From NCBI GenBank assembly GCA_963678095.2, contig OY782746.1, positions 992,001 to 1,056,000 on the forward strand: DNA of 64,000 nt, written 5' to 3'. The stretch is from G963678095 sp963678095. Its GTDB lineage: Bacteria > Bacillota > Negativicutes > Selenomonadales > Selenomonadaceae. Positions 18,783-27,611 of this stretch are shown in pieces. The notes below the pieces were generated by a model. That model did not search any database. It was not told where the DNA came from and saw only the letters and a program-made list of their open reading frames with translations. The position numbers and the translations under genes are program-made. Every line of letters starts with the position of its first letter. Within the stretch, counting starts at the first letter, position 1.

Positions 18783-18831
18783 AAAACAAATCGCACCGCC
18801 GGGAATTTCCCGCGGTGCGATTTGTTTTTTT
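18783..18831. terminator. Bidirectional terminator between fprA and an SGNH gene
   Basis: A stem of about 18 bp (ACAAATCGCACCGC with its complement, plus inner CGGGAA/TTCCC) flanked by an A run on the left and T run on the right. It serves converging genes ending at 18782 (+) and 18830 (-). Confidence 0.9.
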
Positions 18832-19603
18832 ATGGTTTTTCCACAACAAGAGGCTCGATCTGCTGACGCCAGAGTGCATACCCCTGCTCATTCAGGTGCA
18901 ATCCGTCCGATGTCAGTTCCTTTGGCAGCCGCCCCGCTTCATCCTGAAAAGCCGGGACCAGATCGATATAGGCATCCCCATATTTTTGCGCCAGTTTCTG
19001 CAGTTCCTCATTCAACAGCAGGATATTGGCATTCGTTCGCAAATATACAGACGGGAAAATTTCATCATTAAAGGGCAATACACTTTCTATATAAATGACA
19101 CTATGAGGCAATTTCTCATGCACTACTTTTAGGATCTGATTATACGATTCGATCGTCTCTTCTATCGATCGGTTAAAACACAGATCATTGGTTCCGATCA
19201 TCAAAAAAATCTTGTCCGGTTTTAAATCAATAATCGTATCCAATCGGTTCAGCAACCCTAGTGTCGTGTCACCGCCAATGCCTCGGTTAGCCGTATGAAC
19301 TTGAGGAAATAAGTGGCTCCAGTCCCCCTCATCCGTCATACTGTCACCAACAAACACGATCGCCTTTGCTGGCCGCGGGGCAAATGAAAAATACAGGGTT
19401 CGCAGCCGATAGTGAAGACTCCTATAGGGTGGATCGTCTTCGCTGCGGCTTAGATCATCCATATAGGAATACAACCATTTTTCAGCATTGCTGCTGGCAC
19501 TTCCCAAGGTGAACATCCGAAAAAACAGAACCGTCAGCAGCAGACAAAGACAAAGACAAAGACAAATCATAATGCACCGTTTTCCAGCAAAATTATATTC
19601 CAT
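18830..19603 (-). CDS. Membrane-anchored SGNH/GDSL hydrolase (lysophospholipase L1-like)
   Basis: 257 aa. A single N-terminal hydrophobic segment (about residues 10-30) is rich in Leu-Cys pairs (ICLCLCLCLL) and acts as a signal anchor. The SGNH domain has block I GDSMTD near residue 86, block II GIGGDTT, block III GTNDL near 138 and block V SDGLHLNEQG near 232. It is likely an esterase or deacetylase on the outer face of the membrane. The Leu-Cys run is coded by a perfect hexanucleotide repeat (19542-19565) that could change length by slippage. The start at 19603 is preceded by a GAGGGG site 12 bases away. Confidence 0.83.
   Translation of the reverse strand: MEYNFAGKRCIMICLCLCLCLLLTVLFFRMFTLGSASSNAEKWLYSYMDDLSRSEDDPPYRSLHYRLRTLYFSFAPRPAKAIVFVGDSMTDEGDWSHLFPQVHTANRGIGGDTTLGLLNRLDTIIDLKPDKIFLMIGTNDLCFNRSIEETIESYNQILKVVHEKLPHSVIYIESVLPFNDEIFPSVYLRTNANILLLNEELQKLAQKYGDAYIDLVPAFQDEAGRLPKELTSDGLHLNEQGYALWRQQIEPLVVEKP
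19542..19565 (-). repeat. Hexanucleotide tandem repeat, 4 units, inside the SGNH gene
   Basis: The plus strand has agacaa four times in a row; on the coding strand each unit is TTGTCT, giving alternating Leu and Cys in the signal anchor. Six-base units keep the frame, so gain or loss changes only anchor length. Confidence 0.9.
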
Positions 19604-19692
19604 AGATTTGACACACCCCTCAGCGGCCTATTCTGCTTATTGCTATATGATACATAAGATTCCACAGGGAGCGGTAAAACCCCTTTAGAACC

Positions 19693-19728
19693 GGAAAAAA
19701 GCACCCGCTTACAAACGCGGGTGCTTTT
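19693..19728 (-). terminator. Intrinsic terminator of ridA
   Basis: Stem AAAAGCACCCGC (19697-19708) with its complement (19717-19728) and an 8-base loop, followed on the minus strand by TTTTTT counting the stem end. Confidence 0.9.
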
Positions 19729-19760
19729 CACAGAGATCTCATTTTACTATCAGCTTATTA

Positions 19761-20138
19761 TCAGCCGGCAATAACATCAATTTCCACCAAAGCATTTTTC
19801 GGCAGGTTTGCGACCTCAACACAGACCCGCGCCGGGCAATCTGTGGCAAAATACGTAGCATAAACTGCATTGACTGCGGCAAAATCATTGATATTTTTAA
19901 GGTACACTGTCGTTTTGACAACATCCTGCAAGGTATAGCCGCCAGCTTCCACAATCGCCCGTAGATTATCGAGGACACGTCTCGTCTGTGCTTCAATTCC
20001 CCCGTTGACGATTTCACCGGTAGCCGGGTCAAGCGGAATCTGACCGGAAACAAACAGCAGTCCACCAGCGGTTTTTATCGCCTGCGAATAAGGGCCAATA
20101 GCCCCTGGTGCTTTTTCGGTCGCTATGATCTTGTTCAT
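19761..20138 (-). CDS. ridA: RidA-family 2-iminobutanoate/2-iminopropanoate deaminase
   Basis: 125 aa, the usual size. It shows the family blocks GPYSQA near residue 17, a FVSGQIPLDPATGEI segment, and the C-terminal PARVCVEVANLPKNALVEIDVIA in which the Arg of PARVCVEV binds substrate carboxylate. It hydrolyses reactive enamine/imine intermediates from PLP enzymes. The frame extends 24 codons upstream, but the ATG at 20136-20138 gives the standard MNKIIATEKAP start with a GAGGAG site 12 bases away. It is last in a run aroH - NCS2 permease - ridA, with a terminator after it. Confidence 0.94.
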   Translation of the reverse strand: MNKIIATEKAPGAIGPYSQAIKTAGGLLFVSGQIPLDPATGEIVNGGIEAQTRRVLDNLRAIVEAGGYTLQDVVKTTVYLKNINDFAAVNAVYATYFATDCPARVCVEVANLPKNALVEIDVIAG

Positions 20139-20154
20139 GGACAAACATCTCCTC

Positions 20155-21495
20155 TTATAAATAGGTTGTATGAGAAACTTCGTCTTTTTCTGGCTTTTTG
20201 GGAACGCCATTTAAAATGATGTTGAGCAAAACCGCCATGACACTGCCGACCGTAATCCCGCTTTTCAAAAAGAGCTGTGCCCACAGGGGGAACTTGCTGT
20301 AAAAAGCCGGCATGCCGAGCGGAATCAGCGCAATACCGATGCTTACGGCAACAATCATCATATTGTAGCCATGTTCAAAATCAACTTTTGACAGGGTTTT
20401 TATGCCACTGGCCGCCACCATACCAAACATGGCAATCCCAGCTCCGCCGAGAACCGGATTCGGGATACTCGCAACAACTGCAGCCAGCTTCGGGAACAGC
20501 CCCAGCAGCATTAAAATCCCACCGGCGGTTGCTACAACAAAGCGGCTGCGAATGCCAGTAAGGCTTACAAGTCCGACATTCTGGGCAAATGCGGTGTAAG
20601 GAAACGCATTAAAAATCCCCCCAAGCATTGTCGAAAATCCATCCGCCCGCAAGGCCCGGCTTAAAATATTTTCATCGATTTTTTTATCGACAATTTCGCC
20701 AATAGCCATAACATCCCCCGTCGTTTCAGTCATAACGACAATCATGACGACAGTCATTGCAAAAATCGAAGCCGGGTCAAACACTGGCATCCCGAAATGA
20801 AACGGGGTTGTAATCCCCATACTTGCCGCCGATCCGACAGCAGAAAAATCTGTCATGCCAAACAACGCGGCCAAAATTGTACCGATAATCAGCCCGAGCA
20901 AAACAGCGATATTGCTGATAAAACCCGTAAAACAGCGATAACAGATAAGAATAATAGCTAAAACAGCAGCTGCCATATAGATCTTCGACGGATCACAGTA
21001 GTCCGGAGCCGCCGGATTCAGCCCGCCAACCCAGTTTACTGCAACCGGCAGCAGAGAAAGTCCAATAATGGTAATTACAGTTCCCGTAACGACCGGAGGA
21101 AAAAACCGCAGCATTTTGCTGAAGTAGCCACTTAAAAGAAAGGTGATAAAGCCCGCCGCTATGACTGATCCATAAATCCCTTGCAGCCCATGTTCACTGC
21201 CAATCATAATCATTGTTGTGACTGCACCGAATGTACAACCTTGAACAATCGGTAGTTTTGAACCAAGTTTGGGGCCAACCCCCAGTGTCTGGATCAAGGT
21301 TGCTACCCCACAGGTGAAAAGATCCGCATTGATCAGATAAATCAACTGTTCCGTGCTGAGATGAATAGCACTTGCCAGCACGAGCGGCACAGCAACTGCA
21401 CCAGAATACATGGCCAGCACATGCTGCAGACCACAGATCAGTAATTTGGCAAAGGGTAATTTTTCATCTACCGGATGAATTCTTGCTTGTTCCAT
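20155..21495 (-). CDS. NCS2-family nucleobase permease (xanthine/uracil type)
   Basis: 446 aa, about 12-14 membrane segments. NCS2 markers: QHVLAMYSGAVAVPLVLA in the first helix, FAQNVGLVSLTGIRSR around residue 300 (the QNxGxxxxT motif) and the following VLGGAGIAMFG and SGIKTL segments. It belongs to the uracil-xanthine/urate proton symporter branch (PbuX, PucJ-like), distinct from the AzgA-type purine permease at 26170. The substrate is probably xanthine or urate. It stands between aroH and ridA with short gaps, so it is probably in one transcript. No purine riboswitch is visible ahead of it. Confidence 0.88.
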   Translation of the reverse strand: MEQARIHPVDEKLPFAKLLICGLQHVLAMYSGAVAVPLVLASAIHLSTEQLIYLINADLFTCGVATLIQTLGVGPKLGSKLPIVQGCTFGAVTTMIMIGSEHGLQGIYGSVIAAGFITFLLSGYFSKMLRFFPPVVTGTVITIIGLSLLPVAVNWVGGLNPAAPDYCDPSKIYMAAAVLAIILICYRCFTGFISNIAVLLGLIIGTILAALFGMTDFSAVGSAASMGITTPFHFGMPVFDPASIFAMTVVMIVVMTETTGDVMAIGEIVDKKIDENILSRALRADGFSTMLGGIFNAFPYTAFAQNVGLVSLTGIRSRFVVATAGGILMLLGLFPKLAAVVASIPNPVLGGAGIAMFGMVAASGIKTLSKVDFEHGYNMMIVAVSIGIALIPLGMPAFYSKFPLWAQLFLKSGITVGSVMAVLLNIILNGVPKKPEKDEVSHTTYL

Positions 21496-21517
21496 TTGTT
21501 TTTTCTTACCGCCTTTA

Positions 21518-21880
21518 TTATTTATTTGTCAAATCCGGACGCAGGCAGGCGGCTTGGCCCAGATACACATGGTGAATCTCCCGCTGCGTTTTTTCCGTAT
21601 TGACGAGTAAAAGTACACGAATGCACTTTCCCAAACTATTGTCGACATCCATTTGCCGGGCATCAAACAAGGGAACGAATTCCCAGCCCTCAAGCCGGCG
21701 CGCGGCTGCGGCCGGGAAGACTGCCGTGATGTCATCTGTTGCACTAAACAGCGCGGCCCCAATGTCCTGCGTCTCTATCTGATTCTCCTCAAGCATAGCC
21801 AGCAGCAGCTGCTGCACAGCGGCAAAGACTTCATTTTTGTCATTGTTTTCTACCGTTATAGCCCCTCTGACTCCCTGCAC
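21518..21880 (-). CDS. aroH: Chorismate mutase, AroH class
   Basis: 120 aa, matching the trimeric AroH fold seen in Bacillus subtilis. Recognisable blocks: VRGAITVE near the N-terminus (Arg of the active site), SATDDITAVFPAAAARRLEGW mid-protein, CIRVLLLVNT, and the C-terminal IHHVYLGQAACLRPDL. It converts chorismate to prephenate for Phe/Tyr synthesis. An in-frame GTG at 21889 exists, but the GTG at 21878-21880 has AGGAGG (21890-21895) at a 9-base spacing, whereas the first GTG would sit right on the Shine-Dalgarno. That ribosome site overlaps the upstream gene's stop codon, suggesting translational coupling. Confidence 0.93.
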   Translation of the reverse strand: MQGVRGAITVENNDKNEVFAAVQQLLLAMLEENQIETQDIGAALFSATDDITAVFPAAAARRLEGWEFVPLFDARQMDVDNSLGKCIRVLLLVNTEKTQREIHHVYLGQAACLRPDLTNK

Positions 21881-21893
21881 CCTGAACACCCTC

Positions 21894-23504
21894 CTATTTG
21901 TTGCGCATAATGCTCAGCAAAAGACGTCCGCAGAGCACCAGTGCCGCAAGATACCCAAATACACCGAGCAATGGTATTTCCATAATTTTTGGCATCATTT
22001 CCGTCGTACAGATAATGCTGGAGCCCAACAGCAGTGCTGAACTGATGATGCCGATGATCAGCTTGTTGATCATTTTATCGACCTGACGCAGCGGCTCCTC
22101 TGATCCGGTCAAGTCGAGATTAACCTTAGTCTGGCCGCTCATCGTCATTTTTAAAATATCAGATACCTGCTCCGGCAGATGCAACGATTTTCGCAGCAGC
22201 ATATAGCCTTCCCGCTTGACCTTATTTACTTCTTCCCGCCAGTCAAAATTTTTTCTGAAATCCGCCTGCATCTGCGCGGCAAATATTTCAACAAAATTGA
22301 CATCCGGGCAGCAGATTCTCATAACGGCCTCAATGGTCATGACCCCGCGGGCAAACATGCTGATCCCCGGCATAATAGCAATTTTATGCTGCCGCAGAAT
22401 CCGTAAAATCTTACGAGCCAGAGGCCCCAGCTGCAGGTTTTCAAAATCCATGCTGCTGTACTGTGCCATCATTGCATCAATATCCTCATAGAGCCGGTTA
22501 TGATTGATCCGCTCCTTTGGCATCCCCAGAGCAAGCACCGCCGATTTCATTTCATACGTATCATTATTCACCAGAGCAAAGACGGCCTGTTTAAGAGCTG
22601 CCCGGTCATGACTGGAGAGTCGCCCCATCATTCCGAGATCAAGCCAGATAATCTTCCCGCCCCGGATCCAAATATTTCCCGGATGAGGATCCGCGTGAAA
22701 ATAGCCATCTTCAATAATCTGCTTGACATAATTTTGCCCAAGCTTCACTCCAATATCCTTGATATCATAGCCAGCGGCTTTTAATTCATCAAGTTTATCA
22801 ATCTGTATGCCATCGATGTATTCCATAACCAGCACCCGAACTGTCGTCAAATGTCGGTCAATTTGTGGGCAGCTGACATAATCGACCTCACGGTTCAGAT
22901 TGCGAAATTCATCATTATGATCCGCCTCCATCAGGAAATTCATCTCCTGCTTGGCAATGCTCCACATCTCATCTAATACCATGTCAAAATCGACGACGTC
23001 CCGTGAGCCGCTAACCACTTTCAGCAGTGAGGCTGCGCGTTTTAGCAATACGATGTCCTTGCTCATAACTTCATAGATTCCCGGGCGCTGTACTTTGAGG
23101 ACAACCTGACTGCCATTTTTCAGTACTGCCCGATGCACCTGCGCAATTGAAGCCGAGCCCCAGGCCACCTCGTCAATGGAGTCAAAGATATTCGTCCATT
23201 TTTGATTGTATTCTTCTTCCAGAATGTCTTTGATGATTGTAAACGGCAGCGGTTTAGCGCTCGTCTGTAATTTAATCAGTTCATCACAGTAATCTTGCGG
23301 CAAAAAATCAGGGCGGAGCGACATGATCTGCCCCAGCTTGACAAACGTCGGTCCCAGATCCTCAAGAATCAGGCGCATTTTTTCCGGTGTCATCCCATAA
23401 ACAATCTCACGTCGACGCAAAACAGCGATCATCTCACGCAAGCGAGTCGGAGCGGCCGTGTATTCCAGCTTTTGATTTGCATTTTGGATTAAATTTCCCA
23501 GCAT
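21894..23504 (-). CDS. UbiB/ABC1/AarF-family atypical kinase
   Basis: 536 aa. Family motifs are clear: the KxGQ helix (LGPTFVKLGQIMSLRPDFLP near residue 50), an alanine-rich nucleotide loop (WGSASIAQVHRA), VVLKVQRPG with the invariant Lys, and HADPHPGNIW plus LDLGMMGRL catalytic/metal segments around residues 245-270. Two hydrophobic helices end the protein (about 480-535) and anchor it to the membrane. Members support quinone biosynthesis or lipid homeostasis by an ATPase activity. In an anaerobe this could serve menaquinone metabolism, an inference only. It is first in the run leading to aroH, the permease and ridA. Confidence 0.9.
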   Translation of the reverse strand: MLGNLIQNANQKLEYTAAPTRLREMIAVLRRREIVYGMTPEKMRLILEDLGPTFVKLGQIMSLRPDFLPQDYCDELIKLQTSAKPLPFTIIKDILEEEYNQKWTNIFDSIDEVAWGSASIAQVHRAVLKNGSQVVLKVQRPGIYEVMSKDIVLLKRAASLLKVVSGSRDVVDFDMVLDEMWSIAKQEMNFLMEADHNDEFRNLNREVDYVSCPQIDRHLTTVRVLVMEYIDGIQIDKLDELKAAGYDIKDIGVKLGQNYVKQIIEDGYFHADPHPGNIWIRGGKIIWLDLGMMGRLSSHDRAALKQAVFALVNNDTYEMKSAVLALGMPKERINHNRLYEDIDAMMAQYSSMDFENLQLGPLARKILRILRQHKIAIMPGISMFARGVMTIEAVMRICCPDVNFVEIFAAQMQADFRKNFDWREEVNKVKREGYMLLRKSLHLPEQVSDILKMTMSGQTKVNLDLTGSEEPLRQVDKMINKLIIGIISSALLLGSSIICTTEMMPKIMEIPLLGVFGYLAALVLCGRLLLSIMRNK

Positions 23505-23565
23505 AAATGACCCTCTCCCTTCAGATTTACTGTGATGCTAACAAGCTGCCGGCTACAAACCCGGC

Positions 23566-23601
23566 ATAAAAAAAGGATACGGAGGGATTATCCCTCCGTA
23601 T
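23566..23601 (-). terminator. Intrinsic terminator of the ABC-F gene
   Basis: Stem ATACGGAGGG (23577-23586) with CCCTCCGTAT (ending 23601) around a short loop, followed on the minus strand by seven T after two C. Confidence 0.9.
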
Positions 23602-23608
23602 TGTGCTT

Positions 23609-25228
23609 TTACTTACCGTATTTTTCTGCGAGCTGCTGTTTTACCGTATCATTTTCCAAGTACTCATCATATGTCATCGCACGGTCAACAACGCCGCTTG
23701 GCGTAATTTCGATAATGCGGTTCGCTATCGTCTGAATGAATTCATGGTCATGGGATACAAACAGAAGCGTGCCGGTGAAAGCGATCAATCCGTCATTGAG
23801 GGCTGTAATGGATTCGAGATCGAGATGATTTGTCGGTTCATCAAGCAATAGCACATTAGCTCCACTGAGCATCATGCGCGAAAGCATACAACGGACTTTT
23901 TCGCCACCGGAAAGAACCGATGCCTGTTTCAAGCTTTCTTCCCCGGAAAAGAGCATGCGCCCGAGAAAACCACGGACAAAGGACTCATCCTGATCCTCCG
24001 AATACTGGCGCAGCCAGTCAACAAGACTCAGATTTATGCCATCAAAAAATGCCGAGTTATCGACCGGCAGATAGGATTGCGTTGTCGTCACGCCCCACTT
24101 AAAGGATCCGGCATCGGCTTCCATTTCCCCCGCCAGAATTTTAAACAAAGCTGTTTTAGCCGGGCCATTAGGGCCAACAAAAGCAACTTTATCACCTTTT
24201 TTCAAAGTAAAGCTTATGTCGTCAAGCAGTTTTTCCCCGTCAATGGTCTTACTGATGCCCTCGACCGTCAGCAGCTGATCACCAGCTTCGCGGTCCGGCT
24301 TAAAGGCAATGTACGGATAACGGCGTGAAGATGGCTTAATATCATCTAAATTGATTTTATCAAGCATCTTCTTGCGTGAAGTCGCCTGTTTAGACTTTGA
24401 AGCGTTCGCACTGAAGCGCTGGATAAAGGTCTGCAGCTCTTTTATTTTTTCTTCTTTTTTCTTGTTTGCATCCTTCGAAAGCTGCAACGCCAGCTCACTG
24501 GATTTAAGCCAGAAATCATAGTTGCCGACATAGAGCTGAATTGCTCCAAAATCGACATCCGCAATATGCGTGCAGACCTGATTCAGGAAATGACGGTCAT
24601 GCGATACGACAATAACCGTATTTTCAAAATTCGCCAAAAAATCTTCCAGCCAGTTAATCGAAGCAATATCCAGATGATTTGTCGGTTCATCGAGCAGCAG
24701 GATATCCGGATTACCGAACAGCGCCTGTGCCAAAAGCACACGGACCTTTTCCTTCCCGCTCAAATCAGCCATTTTCATCGTATGCAGTTCTTCCGTGATA
24801 CCAAGACCATTGAGCAGGCGTGCCGCTTCCGGCTCTGCATTCCAGCCATCGAGTTCAGCAAATTCACATTCGAGTTCAGAAACCTTCATGCCGTCTTCAT
24901 CAGAAAAATCCGGTTTCATATAGAGCGCATCTTTTTCGTCCATGATTTCCACCAGGCGTTTATGCCCCATCATGACCGTTTTAAGCACTTCATAATCATC
25001 AAATTCATAGTGATTCTGCTTGAGCACAGCGAGCCGTTCTCCCGGTGTGATATCAATGTTACCATTTGTCGGTTCAATATCACCGGATAAGAGGCGCAAA
25101 AAAGTAGATTTACCGGCACCATTGGCCCCGATCACACCATAGCAGTTTCCCGGCGTAAATTTTATATTGACGTCTTTAAATAATACCCGTTTCCCAAATT
25201 GGAGGGTCAATCCGTTTGTACTAATCAT
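23609..25228 (-). CDS. ABC-F family ATPase (YbiT/YkpA-like)
   Basis: 539 aa, two ABC domains in one chain with no membrane segments, as in ribosome-associated ABC-F proteins. Domain 1 has a normal P-loop GANGAGKS (34-41) but an altered signature LSGKE (156-160). The linker after the domain is charged (KKKEEKIKEL). Domain 2 has an altered P-loop GPNGPAKT (352-359) and a normal LSGGE. Both changes fall in the same composite nucleotide site, so this site is probably weak; relatives are known to be similarly relaxed. It is likely a translation factor rather than a transporter. The ribosome site AAGGA is rather distant from the ATG. Confidence 0.9.
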   Translation of the reverse strand: MISTNGLTLQFGKRVLFKDVNIKFTPGNCYGVIGANGAGKSTFLRLLSGDIEPTNGNIDITPGERLAVLKQNHYEFDDYEVLKTVMMGHKRLVEIMDEKDALYMKPDFSDEDGMKVSELECEFAELDGWNAEPEAARLLNGLGITEELHTMKMADLSGKEKVRVLLAQALFGNPDILLLDEPTNHLDIASINWLEDFLANFENTVIVVSHDRHFLNQVCTHIADVDFGAIQLYVGNYDFWLKSSELALQLSKDANKKKEEKIKELQTFIQRFSANASKSKQATSRKKMLDKINLDDIKPSSRRYPYIAFKPDREAGDQLLTVEGISKTIDGEKLLDDISFTLKKGDKVAFVGPNGPAKTALFKILAGEMEADAGSFKWGVTTTQSYLPVDNSAFFDGINLSLVDWLRQYSEDQDESFVRGFLGRMLFSGEESLKQASVLSGGEKVRCMLSRMMLSGANVLLLDEPTNHLDLESITALNDGLIAFTGTLLFVSHDHEFIQTIANRIIEITPSGVVDRAMTYDEYLENDTVKQQLAEKYGK

Positions 25229-25335
25229 AAGTTACGTTTCACAGTCCTTCATTATAGAAATTTTCATATACATCATTTCAGCATATACCAATTTATTTTA
25301 GCATATTCTCCAGGCCACGTCTACTTTTCCATGGT

Positions 25336-25372
25336 AGAAAAACAGAGTGCAAAGCAAACTGCTGCACTCTGT
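25336..25372 (-). terminator. Intrinsic terminator of the glucosaminidase-like gene
   Basis: Stem AACAGAGTGCA (25341-25351) with TGCACTCTGTT (25362-25372), followed on the minus strand by a T run. Confidence 0.88.
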
Positions 25373-25395
25373 TAAGAAAAACAATTTTATGGAAA

Positions 25396-26145
25396 TTATT
25401 TACGCAAAATGCCTTCGTAAATCTGCAAAATGCTTTCACCGTAGCTATCGCCGGGAACTGCCCAACGGCCGTTAAGTCCGGACCAGGTACCGATCGTCGA
25501 TGAAGCATATACCGACCGCACGAGATCATAACGAGGGTCGACTACCTCAACTGCCGGACGCCGTGTCGATGCATACGCCAGCAAATGCTGAATATGCGCC
25601 CGAACCCCAAGCTGTGAGGACGGGAAATATGCCCCTTTGACTTGTGTGCTCGTCGTTCCCAGCCCGCAATAATTATTCTGATCCGGTGTCACTGTGCCGC
25701 CATAACGGAAGTATCCGGTTTCCTTTAATGCCTGAGCAAAAGCAACATCCGGGCGGACACCCTCCCGCATGCCTTCCTCATAATAATAATCTACCAGTTT
25801 ATCCGGTGGCACCATAAGTGAGGGCAATGGATTTACACTGAGCAGGTAGCGTACACATTGCTCTTTTGTAGCAACCGGCGCCCCAAGAATTGCATCTTCG
25901 CCAAGCGATTGTGTGATCGGTGGACTCTGGCGTGAACGCTTTAGTTCCTTTAACAAGCTTTGTATGCGCTCTTCCCTCGACACCTTATTCACTGGATGTT
26001 GCATGGTTTGATTTGCCACTGCTGGGTTTATGCTTTCCGTATCCTGGGGGAACCTTGGTTTTGCCTGCCCATATGCCGGCAAAACTGCTACGATTAAACT
26101 GCTGATAAGAATTCCCATCCATTTTTTTTTACAAAAACTGCGCAT
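25396..26145 (-). CDS. Exported glucosaminidase-domain protein (peptidoglycan hydrolase-like)
   Basis: 249 aa. A signal peptide (residues 1-28, ending AYGQA) is followed by a low-complexity linker to about residue 95 and then a Pfam glucosaminidase (lysozyme-like) fold: ALKETGYFRYGG includes the catalytic Glu, followed by NNYCGLG, GVRAHIQHLLAYA and the GTWSGLNGRWAVPG end block. It should cleave beta-N-acetylglucosaminyl bonds in peptidoglycan in the periplasm. No SH3 or LysM wall-binding domain is seen. AGAGGTGAT lies ahead of the ATG. It is just upstream of a terminator and downstream of the purine permease on the same strand. Confidence 0.85.
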   Translation of the reverse strand: MRSFCKKKWMGILISSLIVAVLPAYGQAKPRFPQDTESINPAVANQTMQHPVNKVSREERIQSLLKELKRSRQSPPITQSLGEDAILGAPVATKEQCVRYLLSVNPLPSLMVPPDKLVDYYYEEGMREGVRPDVAFAQALKETGYFRYGGTVTPDQNNYCGLGTTSTQVKGAYFPSSQLGVRAHIQHLLAYASTRRPAVEVVDPRYDLVRSVYASSTIGTWSGLNGRWAVPGDSYGESILQIYEGILRK

Positions 26146-26169
26146 AGTATCACCTCTATTTTAGAACTG

Positions 26170-27477
26170 TCAGTGGCCCATAAAGCCCAACTGAATGATA
26201 AAGAGTACCATAAACAAATACATCAACGGATGAACTTGTCTAGCCTTGCCGCGGAAAATTTTCAACAGCGGATAGACGATAAAGCCGACACCAACACCGG
26301 TCGTGATACTATAGCTCATCGGCATCATGAAGAGGGTTAAAAATGCCGGAACAGCTTCTTCCATATCGTTCCAGTCAATCAATTTCAATCCGTTCATCAT
26401 CAAAAAGCCAACGATAATCAGTGCCGGAGCAGTAACGGCCGGAATCGAAGCCAACATCTGCGCGATCGGCGCACAAAACAGCATAAGCCCAAATAAAAGG
26501 GCGACAACAACGGAAGAAAAACCTGTGCGGCCGCCAGCGGCAACACCGGCACCCGATTCAACATAGGAGGACGTCGGACTTGTTCCCAGCAATGCGCCAA
26601 AGGTGCTGCCAAAAGCATCTGCCAGCAGTGCCCCGCGTACATTAGGGAACTCACCGTCAGCCTTGATAAGTCCGGCCTGTGAACCGATCCCCAGCATCGT
26701 CCCCGTCGTATCAAACAGGGTTACGATGAGGAACGTAAAGATAATTGCATACAAGCCGCCGTCAAGCGCTCCCTGCACATCCATCTGCATAAAAGTATGT
26801 TCAAGGCCTGTCGGCAGGCTGAATAAGCTTGCCGGAACCACAATGAGCCCCTGGAAAAATGCAATAATAGAGGTCAGAATCATGCCGATAAACAAGGCTC
26901 CTTTGACATTGTTTACCATCAAAACCAGACTGATCAAGAGCCCGATAATACTGAGAAAGGTTGTTGGATCCGATAAGTTTCCCAAAGTCACAATCGTTGC
27001 CGGTGAGCTGATGACAAGCTTTGAACTTTGCAAACCGATAAACGTGACAAATAAACCAATACCGGCACCAATGCCCTGTTTGAGGCTGGTTGGAATCGAA
27101 TTGATCAATGCCTGCCGAAACTTAGTAAAGGATAATACCACAAAGATTGACGAGGCAATAAATACCGTGCCCAAGGCCTGCTGCCAGGCAATGCCCATCC
27201 CAATGACTACAGCAAAAGCGAAATACGCGTTCATCCCCATCCCCGGAGCGATCGCAATCGGGTAATTCGCAAAAATCCCCATAATTAAAGTACCAATCAT
27301 GCTGGCTACAATTGTAGCAATGAATACGCCATTAAAATCCATACCTGTTTTACTGAGAATTGCCGGATTTACGATGATAATGTATGCCATCGTGACAAAT
27401 GTTGTCAGACCAGCCAGCGTTTCCGTGGAAAAACTCGTATTTCTCTCGGAAAACTTAAACCATTCTTTCAAATTCAA
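26170..27477 (-). CDS. AzgA/PbuG-type purine (guanine/hypoxanthine) permease
   Basis: 435 aa, 12-14 membrane segments. Family landmarks: TETLAGLTTFVTMAYIIIVNP (residues 18-38), GMGMNAYFAFAV near 79, a central TLFDTTGTMLGIG near 253 and GTSPTSSYVESGAGVAAGGRTG near 300, the latter two being transport motifs of AzgA proteins. It imports guanine, hypoxanthine or adenine with protons. The start is a TTG (27475-27477) supported by GGAGGCAG about 8 bases upstream; no ATG is suitably placed. A terminator hairpin lies in the leader region 50-80 bases upstream, so expression may be controlled by attenuation or by readthrough from the sugar operon. Confidence 0.92.
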   Translation of the reverse strand: MNLKEWFKFSERNTSFSTETLAGLTTFVTMAYIIIVNPAILSKTGMDFNGVFIATIVASMIGTLIMGIFANYPIAIAPGMGMNAYFAFAVVIGMGIAWQQALGTVFIASSIFVVLSFTKFRQALINSIPTSLKQGIGAGIGLFVTFIGLQSSKLVISSPATIVTLGNLSDPTTFLSIIGLLISLVLMVNNVKGALFIGMILTSIIAFFQGLIVVPASLFSLPTGLEHTFMQMDVQGALDGGLYAIIFTFLIVTLFDTTGTMLGIGSQAGLIKADGEFPNVRGALLADAFGSTFGALLGTSPTSSYVESGAGVAAGGRTGFSSVVVALLFGLMLFCAPIAQMLASIPAVTAPALIIVGFLMMNGLKLIDWNDMEEAVPAFLTLFMMPMSYSITTGVGVGFIVYPLLKIFRGKARQVHPLMYLFMVLFIIQLGFMGH

Positions 27478-27524
27478 TGTTTCTGCCTCCTATAATACCA
27501 ATAAATATATTGCAGCATACAAAT

Positions 27525-27559
27525 CAAAAAAAAGCCTATAACTATTTCAGTTATAGGCT
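27525..27559 (-). terminator. Terminator hairpin between rbsK and the purine permease
   Basis: Perfect 11-bp stem AGCCTATAACT (27533-27543) with its complement (27549-27559), followed on the minus strand by eight T. It ends about 77 bases after the rbsK stop codon and 50 bases before the permease. It may close the sugar operon or act as a leader attenuator for the permease. Confidence 0.9.
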
Positions 27560-27589
27560 ATCTTTTACCGATATATCCTACCCGCCTAT

Positions 27590-27611
27590 TTTACCACAAA
27601 TCATTGGTAAA
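27590..27611. promoter_or_regulatory. Inverted repeat, possible operator
   Basis: TTTACCA (27590-27596), 8-base spacer, TGGTAAA (27605-27611). It lies between rbsK and the terminator hairpin, near promoter-like TAAAAT sequence. It could be a regulator binding site for the permease; no known consensus was recognised. Confidence 0.4.

Noticed and set aside
26603..27265. 220-codon plus-strand frame opposite the purine permease
   Set aside because: Complementary reading of a membrane protein gene; no family features and no ribosome site.
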